Positions 37,976-44,795 of a DNA stretch of 64,000 bases are shown piece after piece. The notes below the pieces were generated by a model. It made no database searches and was not told where the DNA came from. It saw only the letters and a list, made by a program, of their open reading frames with translations. The DNA is taken from positions 1 through 64,000 of the forward strand of contig CATYVQ010000009.1 in NCBI GenBank assembly GCA_958413895.1, read 5' to 3'. The position numbers and the translations under genes were made by a program. Positions within the stretch are counted from its first letter, which is position 1; each line of letters starts with the position of its first letter. This DNA comes from an uncultured Collinsella sp. (GTDB lineage Bacteria > Actinomycetota > Coriobacteriia > Coriobacteriales > Coriobacteriaceae).

Positions 37976-39052
37976 GTGACGATGGTCCATTTGTCTGACG
38001 TGGTGGTGATGAAAGTGTCTAATACCGTTCTCAAACACAAACATGCGACTCGCAACACGTTGGCGCGGAATAGGATGCTCGCGCGGCTCACGGAGACGGC
38101 CAAGCAAGGTGCGCTGCTCGCAACGCATGACAATACCGAGCTCATGTGGCTGCGACGCCATGTTGGAACCGACGATATCGCGGAGCCCGAGCCGTACCTG
38201 TTCTGTTTTCAGCATGATTGGGATGCATTGACGCCTGCAGAGCGAGCGCTGAGGACTATCAAAGGGCTTGCGGAATTTCATCCCGATTGGGCGTTTTGGG
38301 GTTATGACGCGGCACTTTTGTGGGGTCTGGAGGTGCCGAATGATCTGCTCGGGCCGCGTTTTCTTGTTAAGACGGGTTGTTCGGTGACGTTGAGCAGCGG
38401 GTGCAGGTTGTTGCGTCCTCAGATGGCGGGAGCGCTTGAGCGCGTCGACGGCGTGCGGGTGACGTCGTTTTGGCGCACGGTGGAGGATTGTCTGCTGCGT
38501 GCGCCGTTTTCGTATGGTCTGGCGATCGCCGATTCTGCATTGCGGGCGAAGGGCGTATCACGTGGGGATTTGTGCGAGCGTCTCCGCGCCGATTGCGAGG
38601 GCAGGCGAGGGTATCGCAGGGCACAGGCGATTGCGTCGTATGCGGACGGGCTGTCCGAAAACGGCGGCGAGTCTCGGTTCCGAGTGTTCTTTATTGCGTA
38701 CGGCTTTCCGGTTCCGGAGCTGCAGGCGGAGTTTCGCGACCCGCTCGATCCGAGCCAGGTGTTTCGCGTCGACTATTTTTGGCGGCTCGAGGACGGGACG
38801 TGTGTCATCGGCGAGCTCGACGGAAAGGTGAAGTACACCTTGCAGAACGGCGAGGGCCGGGAGTCGGTCGACCCATTCGTGGCAGAACGTCAACGGGAGT
38901 CTCATCTGACAATGCTCGGGCACAAGGTGCTTCGGTTTACGTTTAACGAACTCAAAGACCCGGGGAAGCTGGTCGAGAAAATGAGGTTGGCGGGTATTCC
39001 GCGACGGCCCGATTTGGCTGAGGAGTGGAGACGCCAGTGGTATGGGCGCTGA
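37976..39052 (+). CDS. AbiEi-like/DUF559-type protein with PD-(D/E)XK-like C-terminus
   Basis: A protein of about 358 residues. The N-terminal two thirds resemble the actinobacterial AbiEi-type antitoxin or transcription-regulator proteins (GYDAALLWGLEVP, FWRTVEDCLLRAP). The C-terminal about 110 residues look like a DUF559/Vsr-type nuclease fold: VDYFWRL, then IGELDGKVKY with the E-x-x-G-K arrangement of PD-(D/E)XK enzymes, then RESHLTMLGHKVLRF. Such genes often act in toxin-antitoxin or phage-defence settings, but no partner toxin is adjacent. Three 59-bp palindromes lie directly before and two directly after it. GGAGG at 37966-37970 fits GTG 37976; ATG 37982 is an alternative. The stop is TGA, rare here. 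Confidence 0.72.
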   Translation: MTMVHLSDVVVMKVSNTVLKHKHATRNTLARNRMLARLTETAKQGALLATHDNTELMWLRRHVGTDDIAEPEPYLFCFQHDWDALTPAERALRTIKGLAEFHPDWAFWGYDAALLWGLEVPNDLLGPRFLVKTGCSVTLSSGCRLLRPQMAGALERVDGVRVTSFWRTVEDCLLRAPFSYGLAIADSALRAKGVSRGDLCERLRADCEGRRGYRRAQAIASYADGLSENGGESRFRVFFIAYGFPVPELQAEFRDPLDPSQVFRVDYFWRLEDGTCVIGELDGKVKYTLQNGEGRESVDPFVAERQRESHLTMLGHKVLRFTFNELKDPGKLVEKMRLAGIPRRPDLAEEWRRQWYGR

Positions 39053-39059
39053 GAGGTTT

Positions 39060-39118
39060 TGTCTCGATCTGTAACGTTTAGAAGTTGTTTGAGTTCGTAA
39101 TTGTTGCAGATCGAGACA
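39060..39118. repeat. 59-bp palindrome, array unit 4
   Basis: Left arm TGTCTCGATCTGTAACG; right arm TGTTGCAGATCGAGACA. It begins 7 bp after the stop codon of the nuclease-like gene. Confidence 0.9.
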
Positions 39119-39140
39119 AACCGGTGAAACGTCGACCGAA

Positions 39141-39199
39141 TGTCCCGATCTGTAACATCAAGGGGCCCAATAACCCTGTACCTGTTACAGATCGAGACA
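39141..39199. repeat. 59-bp palindrome, array unit 5
   Basis: Left arm TGTCCCGATCTGTAACA; right arm TGTTACAGATCGAGACA. It starts 81 bp after unit 4, matching the spacing of the upstream units. Confidence 0.9.
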
Positions 39200-39347
39200 C
39201 TTCCCTGGTGTCGCTGGGGTGGGACTGCAGCGTATTCCGTCCCCCACATCCCCTCTTCCCTCCGTTAACCGATATGTCTGTGGCAATCGGGCTACACTGG
39301 ATAATAATGGACAGATGTTCAAGTTTTCTGAGGGGGAGGAGCTCGAT

Positions 39348-40718
39348 ATGGCGTCTGCCGATCGTTCCACGTTGTTTATCAATGCGACCGTCCTGGATGG
39401 TTCGGAACATATGGAGCCGCAGCCCGACATGGCCGTGGCCGTTGAGCGCGGTCTCATCACGTGGATGGGGCCGAGTGCTGTGGCGCAGGCGCCTGCAGGT
39501 GCCGAGGTCATCGACCTGGCAGGGGCGTATCTCATGCCAGGTCTCATCAATATGCATGTGCATCTGTGTGGTTCGGGCAAGCCGGTTTCGGCGGGAGATG
39601 CCGGCGCGCTGATGAAGAAGCTCGATAATCCGGTGGGCCGCGCCATCGTTCGCCACATCCTCAAGGGCAGCGCCCAACAGCAGCTGGCAAGCGGCGTGAC
39701 CACGGTGCGCGGTGCGGGCGATCCGCTGTTTGCCGATATCGCCGTGCGCAACGCCATCGACGCCGGCAAGTATCAGGGTCCGCGCCTGGTAGCGCCGGGA
39801 ACGGGCGTCACGGTGCCGGGTGGTCACGGTGCTGGGTTGTTCGCCCAGGTGGCTAACAGCCCCGCCGAGGCAGCCGAACAGGTGCGCGACCTGTATGCGC
39901 GCGGTGCCGACGTCATTAAGCTGTTCGTAACGGGCGGTGTGTTCGATGCGACCGAGGTGGGCGAGCCGGGCGTGCTGCGTATGCCGGTGGAGGTTGCCGC
40001 GGCGGCGTGCAAGGCTGCGCACGAGGTGGGCCTGCCGGTTATGGCCCATGTCGAGAGCACCGAAGGCGTGAAGGCCGCGCTTGAGGCCGGCGTTGACACG
40101 ATCGAGCACGGTGCCCCGATGACTCCTGAGATCTTGGAACTGTACCGCGGCGCCGCGGGCACGCAGCTTGAGGATCGCGCGCCCAGCGTTACCTGCACTA
40201 TCAGCCCGGCGCTGCCGTTTGTATTGCTCGACCCGAAAAAGACCCATTCGACCGATACGCAAAAGAAGAACGGCGACATCGTGTGCTCGGGCATTATCGA
40301 GAGCGCCCGTGCCGCACTGGAAGCTGGCGTTAAGGTGGGCCTGGGCACGGACTCGAGCTGCCCGTTCGTGACGCAGTACGACATGTGGCGTGAGGTGGCC
40401 TATTTTGCCAAGCATGTCGGCGTGAGCAACGCCTTCGCACTGCATACGGCTACGCAAGTCAACGCCGAGCTGCTGGGGCTGGACGGCGAGACTGGCACAA
40501 TCGAGTGCGGCAAGGCCGCCGATATCTTGGTGACGCGCAAGAACCCGCTCGATGACCTGTGCGCACTGCGTGAGCCGACGCACGTGATGTGCCGTGGCGA
40601 TTTGGTGCGCAAGCTCAAGGTGAAGCGTATTCCCGAGGTGGACGCCGAGCTCGACGCGATTATGGCCATGCCAGCCGAAGCGCTTGCCGAGGAGCTGGCC
40701 CGCGACGGCGTGGCGTAG
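39348..40718 (+). CDS. Amidohydrolase-superfamily protein
   Basis: A 456-residue cytosolic metal hydrolase of the imidazolonepropionase/Xaa-Pro dipeptidase-like amidohydrolase group. Metal ligands are visible as HVHL (in INMHVHLCG), a probable carboxylated Lys in DVIKLFVTGG, His in MAHVES and IEHGAPM, and Asp in LGTDSSC. GVTTVRGAGD and the C-terminal GKAADILV are family signatures. The substrate is not evident. GGGGGAGGAG about seven bases before ATG 39348 selects this start. The gene is alone, ended by a bidirectional terminator. Confidence 0.88.
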   Translation: MASADRSTLFINATVLDGSEHMEPQPDMAVAVERGLITWMGPSAVAQAPAGAEVIDLAGAYLMPGLINMHVHLCGSGKPVSAGDAGALMKKLDNPVGRAIVRHILKGSAQQQLASGVTTVRGAGDPLFADIAVRNAIDAGKYQGPRLVAPGTGVTVPGGHGAGLFAQVANSPAEAAEQVRDLYARGADVIKLFVTGGVFDATEVGEPGVLRMPVEVAAAACKAAHEVGLPVMAHVESTEGVKAALEAGVDTIEHGAPMTPEILELYRGAAGTQLEDRAPSVTCTISPALPFVLLDPKKTHSTDTQKKNGDIVCSGIIESARAALEAGVKVGLGTDSSCPFVTQYDMWREVAYFAKHVGVSNAFALHTATQVNAELLGLDGETGTIECGKAADILVTRKNPLDDLCALREPTHVMCRGDLVRKLKVKRIPEVDAELDAIMAMPAEALAEELARDGVA

Positions 40719-40720
40719 GC

Positions 40721-40747
40721 GTGACGAAGGGACGGTCCCCTTGTCAC
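40721..40747. repeat. Short GTGAC...GTCAC palindrome with GGGAC core
   Basis: GTGACGAAGGGAC faces GTCCCCTTGTCAC around a single G, with one mismatch and one G-U. It shares the GGGAC/GTCCC core with the larger repeats. Confidence 0.6.
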
Positions 40748-40751
40748 ATTC

Positions 40752-40789
40752 AAAAAAGCCGAGGTCCCAGTGCGAGGCCTCGGCTTTTT
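40752..40789. terminator. Bidirectional terminator
   Basis: AAAAAAGCCGAGG (40752-40764) pairs with CCTCGGCTTTTT (40778-40789). It has A and T tracts on both sides and serves the amidohydrolase (+) and the zinc-ribbon gene (-). Confidence 0.92.
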
Positions 40790-40808
40790 CTGTCCCATGG
40801 TATGACGG

Positions 40809-41282
40809 CTAGGAGCGCGTCTCCATCTTGGCGTGGCACTTGGGGCAGGTGACGCGAATCTTGCCCTTGCCCTTGGGAACGGAGAGCATCTGGCCGCAGT
40901 TGGGGCACTTGAGATAGGCTGTGGTCTTGCGGCCCTTCCACATCTTCTTGGCTGTGCGCTTGGCACGTTCAAAGTCTTCCTTGCTAGTACCGGCTGCGCG
41001 CGAGGCGTTGGCCGCTGCAGCTCCGCCGCCCAAGCTAGCTACAAACTTGCCCAAGCCGGGTACGTTTGCAGTCGCGGCGACAAAGGCCTCGTTCTCCTTG
41101 CGACGTGCGTCGATATTTTTGGACAGGCCGCGCAGCACGCCAATCACGATTACGGCGATGGCAATCCAGCTGAGCCACTGGATGCGGGCTATCGATCCGA
41201 TCATCGCGATGACGATGCCGGCAAAACCCATCACGATGGTGAGCTCGTCGGCGCCATTGCGACCCTTCATAAAGTCATTCAT
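40809..41282 (-). CDS. Small membrane protein with C-terminal zinc ribbon
   Basis: A 157-residue protein. Two hydrophobic helices at about residues 14-55 (IVMGFAGIVIAMIGSIA and LSWIAIAVIVIGVLRGL) anchor it, then a basic, Ala-rich linker leads to a zinc ribbon with CPNCG and CPKCH near the end. The same layout occurs in many actinobacterial proteins of unknown role. Minus-strand AAAGG eight bases before the ATG at 41282 supports this start. It is separated from csoR by a GGGGAC-type palindrome and is probably transcribed alone. Confidence 0.78.
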   Translation of the reverse strand: MNDFMKGRNGADELTIVMGFAGIVIAMIGSIARIQWLSWIAIAVIVIGVLRGLSKNIDARRKENEAFVAATANVPGLGKFVASLGGGAAAANASRAAGTSKEDFERAKRTAKKMWKGRKTTAYLKCPNCGQMLSVPKGKGKIRVTCPKCHAKMETRS

Positions 41283-41336
41283 GCAAATTGCCTTTCGTTC
41301 GATATGCTGCACGCCTTTATACCCGATTTAGAGCAA

Positions 41337-41384
41337 GGGGGACAGGTTAATCTGCACCAATGTGGTGCAAACATACCTGTCCCC
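41337..41384. repeat. GGGGAC palindrome with inner GCACCA hairpin (copy 2)
   Basis: GGGGACAGGT from 41337 pairs with ACCTGTCCCC ending 41384. TGCACCA/TGGTGCA forms the inner stem, as in the unit at 6530-6572. Confidence 0.75.
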
Positions 41385-41428
41385 GGAACACCAAGACGGT
41401 GCAAAGAAGTCTGTCCCTAATGCCCCAG

Positions 41429-41701
41429 TTACTTGGAGAGCTTGTCGACGACGCGTTCGATCTCGGCGAGCTTGGCAGCTTTGAGGTCTTCGTCGCCCGA
41501 TTCGATTGCCGAAGTCACGCAGCCCTCGATATGCGCTTTGAGCACGTCGGCATTAATGCGCGCGAGGAGCGCCTGTGTGGCCATGAGCTGCGTGGAAATA
41601 TCGACGCAGTAGCGGTCCTCCTCGACCATCCGCAGGATGCCGTCGATCTGACCACGTGCCGTCTTGAGCATGCGGGTTACCGATTTATGGTCTGCCATCA
41701 T
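41429..41701 (-). CDS. csoR: Copper-sensing repressor CsoR
   Basis: A 90-residue all-helical repressor of the CsoR/RcnR family. The Cu(I) ligands are present: Cys in DRYCVDI, and His and Cys in AHIEGCV. ILRMVEEDRYC and the Gln-rich STQLMATQALL are family signatures. Binding of Cu(I) should release it from operators such as the palindrome at 44607-44619 before copA. It is the last gene of the minus-strand order copA-copZ-csoR, giving a negative feedback loop. GAGGAC lies before the ATG at 41701; 41698 is an equally possible start. Confidence 0.93.
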   Translation of the reverse strand: MMADHKSVTRMLKTARGQIDGILRMVEEDRYCVDISTQLMATQALLARINADVLKAHIEGCVTSAIESGDEDLKAAKLAEIERVVDKLSK

Positions 41702-41743
41702 GGCGGGTCCTCGTTTCTGGTCGATCTTTCGGATGTCCCCGTC

Positions 41744-41810
41744 AGTTGCGGTGAAATACGGACCGTTCAAAGGCCTAGGGCGGCACAACAGTCCGTATTT
41801 CACCGCAACT
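41744..41810. repeat. 66-67-bp palindrome family, copy 3
   Basis: Arms 41744-41765 and 41789-41810 form a 22-bp inverted repeat with one difference; the loop is 23 bases. It lies between copZ and csoR. Confidence 0.88.
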
Positions 41811-41836
41811 TCTGAGGATTGAGTAGGCAGCGTCTG

Positions 41837-42058
41837 CTACGCGGCGGTCACCGAAAGGGCGTGGAACTTCTCGCCGGCGCCCTCGACGGCGGCAGTGAGC
41901 TGTTCAGCGGTCACGGTGTCGGCGCACTCCACCTGTACGGTCTGAGTCTCGTGATCGGCATCGGCGTCGGTCACGCCGACCACGTTGAGCAGCGCGGTCT
42001 CGACGGTGGCATCGCAATGGCCGCACATGAGGCCGGAAGTCTTGATTGTGTAACGCAT
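41837..42058 (-). CDS. copZ: Copper chaperone CopZ (HMA domain)
   Basis: A 73-residue heavy-metal-associated domain protein with the ferredoxin-like fold. The metal-binding motif is MCGHC near residues 11-15 (Cys-x-x-Cys). It should carry Cu(I) between CopA and CsoR in the cytosol. Minus-strand AGAGGA lies about eight bases before the ATG at 42058; a longer frame exists but runs through the palindrome upstream. It lies between copA and csoR on the same strand. Confidence 0.92.
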   Translation of the reverse strand: MRYTIKTSGLMCGHCDATVETALLNVVGVTDADADHETQTVQVECADTVTAEQLTAAVEGAGEKFHALSVTAA

Positions 42059-42080
42059 GGATATTCCTCTCTGTTGTGTC

Positions 42081-42179
42081 GGCTTTCCCAGGCACCCGAC
42101 CTTGACCTTCAAGCCGTCGCTCGCGTACCAAAGTACGCGTCGCCCCTCTTTCAGGTCAATCTCGGGCACCTGGAAAACC
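42081..42179. repeat. 99-bp nested palindrome between copA and copZ
   Basis: The left half 42081-42129 and right half 42131-42179 are complementary over most of their length with a few mismatches: outer GGCTTTCC with GGAAAACC, middle TTGACCT with AGGTCAA, and centre GCGTACC/GGTACGC-like around AAA. It fills the copA-copZ gap. Confidence 0.78.
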
Positions 42180-42205
42180 CGTTCTAAATGGACTTAATGG
42201 TGAGC

Positions 42206-44545
42206 TTATTTTGCCACTTTGGGTTTAAAGGATTTCAGGCGCAGGGCATTGGACACGACACATACGCTCGACAGGCTCATCGCCGCGGCGCCAAACATGG
42301 GCGAGAGCTGCCAACCGGTGAGGGGGAAGAACACGCCCGCCGCCAGCGGAATGCCGATGCCGTTGTAGAACAGCGCCCAGAACAGGTCCTGCTTGATGTT
42401 GCGAATTGTGGCGCGCGACAGCTCGATGGCACGGGCGACGTCCATGAGGTCGCTGCGCATGAGAACCACATCTGCCCCTTCTTTGGCGATGTCGGCGCCG
42501 GTACCGATGGCAAGGCCCACGTCGGCGCGCGCCAGGGCGGGGGAGTCGTTGATGCCGTCGCCCACCATGGCGACCTTGCTGCCCGCATCCTGCAGCTCGC
42601 GCACGTGGCGTTCCTTGTCGGCGGGGAGGACGTCGGCGATGACCTGCTCGCTGCTCAGTCCCACGCGGCGGGCGATCGCTTCGGCTGTCGCGCGGTTGTC
42701 GCCGGTGAGCATGCGCACGTCGACGCCAAGCGAGCGCAGTGCGGCGATGGCCCCGGCGCTCGTCTCCTTGACCTCGTCCGCCACGGCGATGGTGCCGACA
42801 AGCTCGCTGTTCTTGGCAAAGAACAGCGGCGTCTTGCCCTCGGCCGCGAACTGTTCGGCAAGGCCGGCGGGAACCTTCACGCCCAGCTCGTCCATCAGAC
42901 GCACGTTGCCGGCGGCGATGACATTCTGCCCCTCGCGTGCCGTAACGCCTCGCCCGGGCACGGCGGCAAAGTCCTCGACCATGCGTGCGACGATTCCGCG
43001 CGCCTCGCACTCGGCCATAATCGCCTCGGCCAGCGGGTGCTCGCTTGAGCGCTCCAGCGCAGCGGCCAGCTTGAGCAGCGCCTTTTCGCTCATGGCGGGC
43101 GATCCGTCGGCACGCGTGGCTACCACGATATCGGTCACGGCAGGCTTGCCGCGAGTGACCGTTCCCGTCTTATCGAGCACCACGGTGCCCACGCTGCGCA
43201 GATTCTCCAGCGCCTCGGCGCTCTTGAACAGAATGCCCATCTCGGCGCCCTTGCCGGTGCCGACCATAATGGCGACGGGCGTGGCCAGACCCAATGCGCA
43301 CGGACAGCTGATCATCAGTACGGCCACGGCGGAGGTGAGCGCCTCGTTTATGCTGCCGGTCAGTGCCATCCACGCCGCAAAGGTCACAGCCGAGATCACG
43401 AACACCACGGGCACGAACACGCCGGCGACTTTGTCGGCCATGCGGGCGATAGGCGCCTTGGTGGCGTTGGCGTCCTCGACGAGCTGGATAATCTTGGCGA
43501 GCGACGTGTCGGCGCCCACGCGTGTGGCACGGAAGGTAAACGAGCCGGTGCGGTTGACAGTGGCGGCGTTGACGGTGTCGCCGGCGGTCTTTTCCACGGG
43601 GATGGACTCGCCGGTGAGCGCGCTCTCGTCCACGGCCGAGCTGCCCTCGAGCACCACGCCATCGACAGGGATGGACTCGCCGGGGCGCACACGCAGCACC
43701 TGGCCGGGCAGAATGGTATCGACGTCGACGGTGGCCTCGCTGCCGTCCTCTGCCACGACGGTCGCGGTCTTGGGTGCTAAGTCGATGAGCGCCTCGATAG
43801 CGCCGCCGGTCTTGGACTTGCTGCGCGTCTCGAGGTATTTGCCCACGGTGACGAGCGACAGGATGGTGCCGGCGCTCTCAAAATACAGGTTGTCCATGCT
43901 CGTCATCATGGCCTCGTGCACCTGACCTGCGGCCAGCTGGTCGGCCATGATGAACATAGCGTAGAGCGACCAGGCGATCGACGCGGTGGCACCGACGGCG
44001 ATGAGAGCGTCCATGGTGGGTGCGCCGTGCACGAGCGACTTGAAGCCGTTGATAAAGTACGCGTCGTTGACGTAGACGATGGGGATGAGCAAGACGAGCT
44101 CGGTGAGCGCCAACGTCATGCTGTGGGTGTGGTCGGTGAAGACGCTGGGCAGCGGCCAGCCGAGCATGTGCCCCATGCCTATGTAGAACAGCGGAATGAG
44201 AAAGATGATTGAGATGATGAGACGGGTGCGCATGGCGGAGGCGGTGGCCTCCAACTTTTTGGTAGGCGACTCCATATGAGCGGCGCCTGACCTGGCTTGC
44301 GCGCTGCCGTTTGGGGCGGCTTCGGTGCCCGTACTGACGGGCGAGGCCGAGTAGCCCGCGCGGTCAACGGCGGTGCAGATATCGTCGGGGGAGACCTGCG
44401 CGGGGTCATAGTCGACCATCATGGAACCGGCGAGCAGGTTGACCGCGACGCTTTGGACGCCGTCAAGCTTGCTGACGGCGCGGTCCACGTGCGCCTGGCA
44501 AGCGGCGCACGTCATGCCGCCCACGTCAAACTTATCTTGAGCCAT
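42206..44545 (-). CDS. copA: Copper-exporting P1B-type ATPase
   Basis: A 779-residue membrane pump that exports Cu(I). It has an N-terminal HMA domain with MTCAAC at residues 11-16, eight predicted helices, and the intramembrane CPC in SCPCALGLATP. The phosphorylation motif is DKTGTVTRGKP, TGDN and the hinge DGINDSPALARADVG follow, and the HP locus is SEHPLAE. Only one HMA domain is present. It is the first gene of the copA-copZ-csoR unit; the upstream region holds a promoter with an overlapping CsoR-type palindrome. The start at 44545 has GGAGA upstream. Stop is TAA. Confidence 0.95.
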   Translation of the reverse strand: MAQDKFDVGGMTCAACQAHVDRAVSKLDGVQSVAVNLLAGSMMVDYDPAQVSPDDICTAVDRAGYSASPVSTGTEAAPNGSAQARSGAAHMESPTKKLEATASAMRTRLIISIIFLIPLFYIGMGHMLGWPLPSVFTDHTHSMTLALTELVLLIPIVYVNDAYFINGFKSLVHGAPTMDALIAVGATASIAWSLYAMFIMADQLAAGQVHEAMMTSMDNLYFESAGTILSLVTVGKYLETRSKSKTGGAIEALIDLAPKTATVVAEDGSEATVDVDTILPGQVLRVRPGESIPVDGVVLEGSSAVDESALTGESIPVEKTAGDTVNAATVNRTGSFTFRATRVGADTSLAKIIQLVEDANATKAPIARMADKVAGVFVPVVFVISAVTFAAWMALTGSINEALTSAVAVLMISCPCALGLATPVAIMVGTGKGAEMGILFKSAEALENLRSVGTVVLDKTGTVTRGKPAVTDIVVATRADGSPAMSEKALLKLAAALERSSEHPLAEAIMAECEARGIVARMVEDFAAVPGRGVTAREGQNVIAAGNVRLMDELGVKVPAGLAEQFAAEGKTPLFFAKNSELVGTIAVADEVKETSAGAIAALRSLGVDVRMLTGDNRATAEAIARRVGLSSEQVIADVLPADKERHVRELQDAGSKVAMVGDGINDSPALARADVGLAIGTGADIAKEGADVVLMRSDLMDVARAIELSRATIRNIKQDLFWALFYNGIGIPLAAGVFFPLTGWQLSPMFGAAAMSLSSVCVVSNALRLKSFKPKVAK

Positions 44546-44593
44546 GGCTTCTCCTTTCTATGGTGTAGTGTTGGAAATGTTAACCTACCGATA

Positions 44594-44624
44594 CTATACA
44601 CCCATACCCCCTGGGGGTGTCCAG
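44594..44624 (-). promoter_or_regulatory. copA promoter with CsoR operator
   Basis: On the minus strand, TGGACA (plus 44619-44624) and TATAGT (plus 44594-44599) are 19 bases apart, or TGTATA at 17. Between the boxes lies the perfect palindrome ACCCCC-T-GGGGGT at 44607-44619, the G-tract layout of CsoR operators. It would repress the copper operon when copper is absent. Confidence 0.75.
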
Positions 44625-44695
44625 TACAGAAATAATATATGAGATTTCGTTACAGATGAGGATGGATGGTTGGCCGATGGACCGTCCCAACCAAT

Positions 44696-44754
44696 CATCT
44701 CAATCTGTAATATCTAGCAGGGAAAATGACCTCTAACTGTTACAGATCAAGACA
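44696..44754. repeat. 59-bp palindrome family, dispersed copy
   Basis: Left arm 44696-44712 (CATCTCAATCTGTAATA) and right arm TGTTACAGATCAAGACA ending 44754. It lies between the copA promoter and the end of the kinase gene; TTACAGATGAGG near 44650 may be a decayed extra half. Confidence 0.85.
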
Positions 44755-44795
44755 ATTGCCGGGGTGGGGTCTCGTCACGGCAAGACGCCCGCTCT

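Noticed and set aside
37737..39199. CRISPR array
   Set aside because: Units are spaced regularly, but the conserved part is 59 bp with a variable loop inside a palindrome, linkers are only 21-22 bases, only five units exist, and no cas gene is present.
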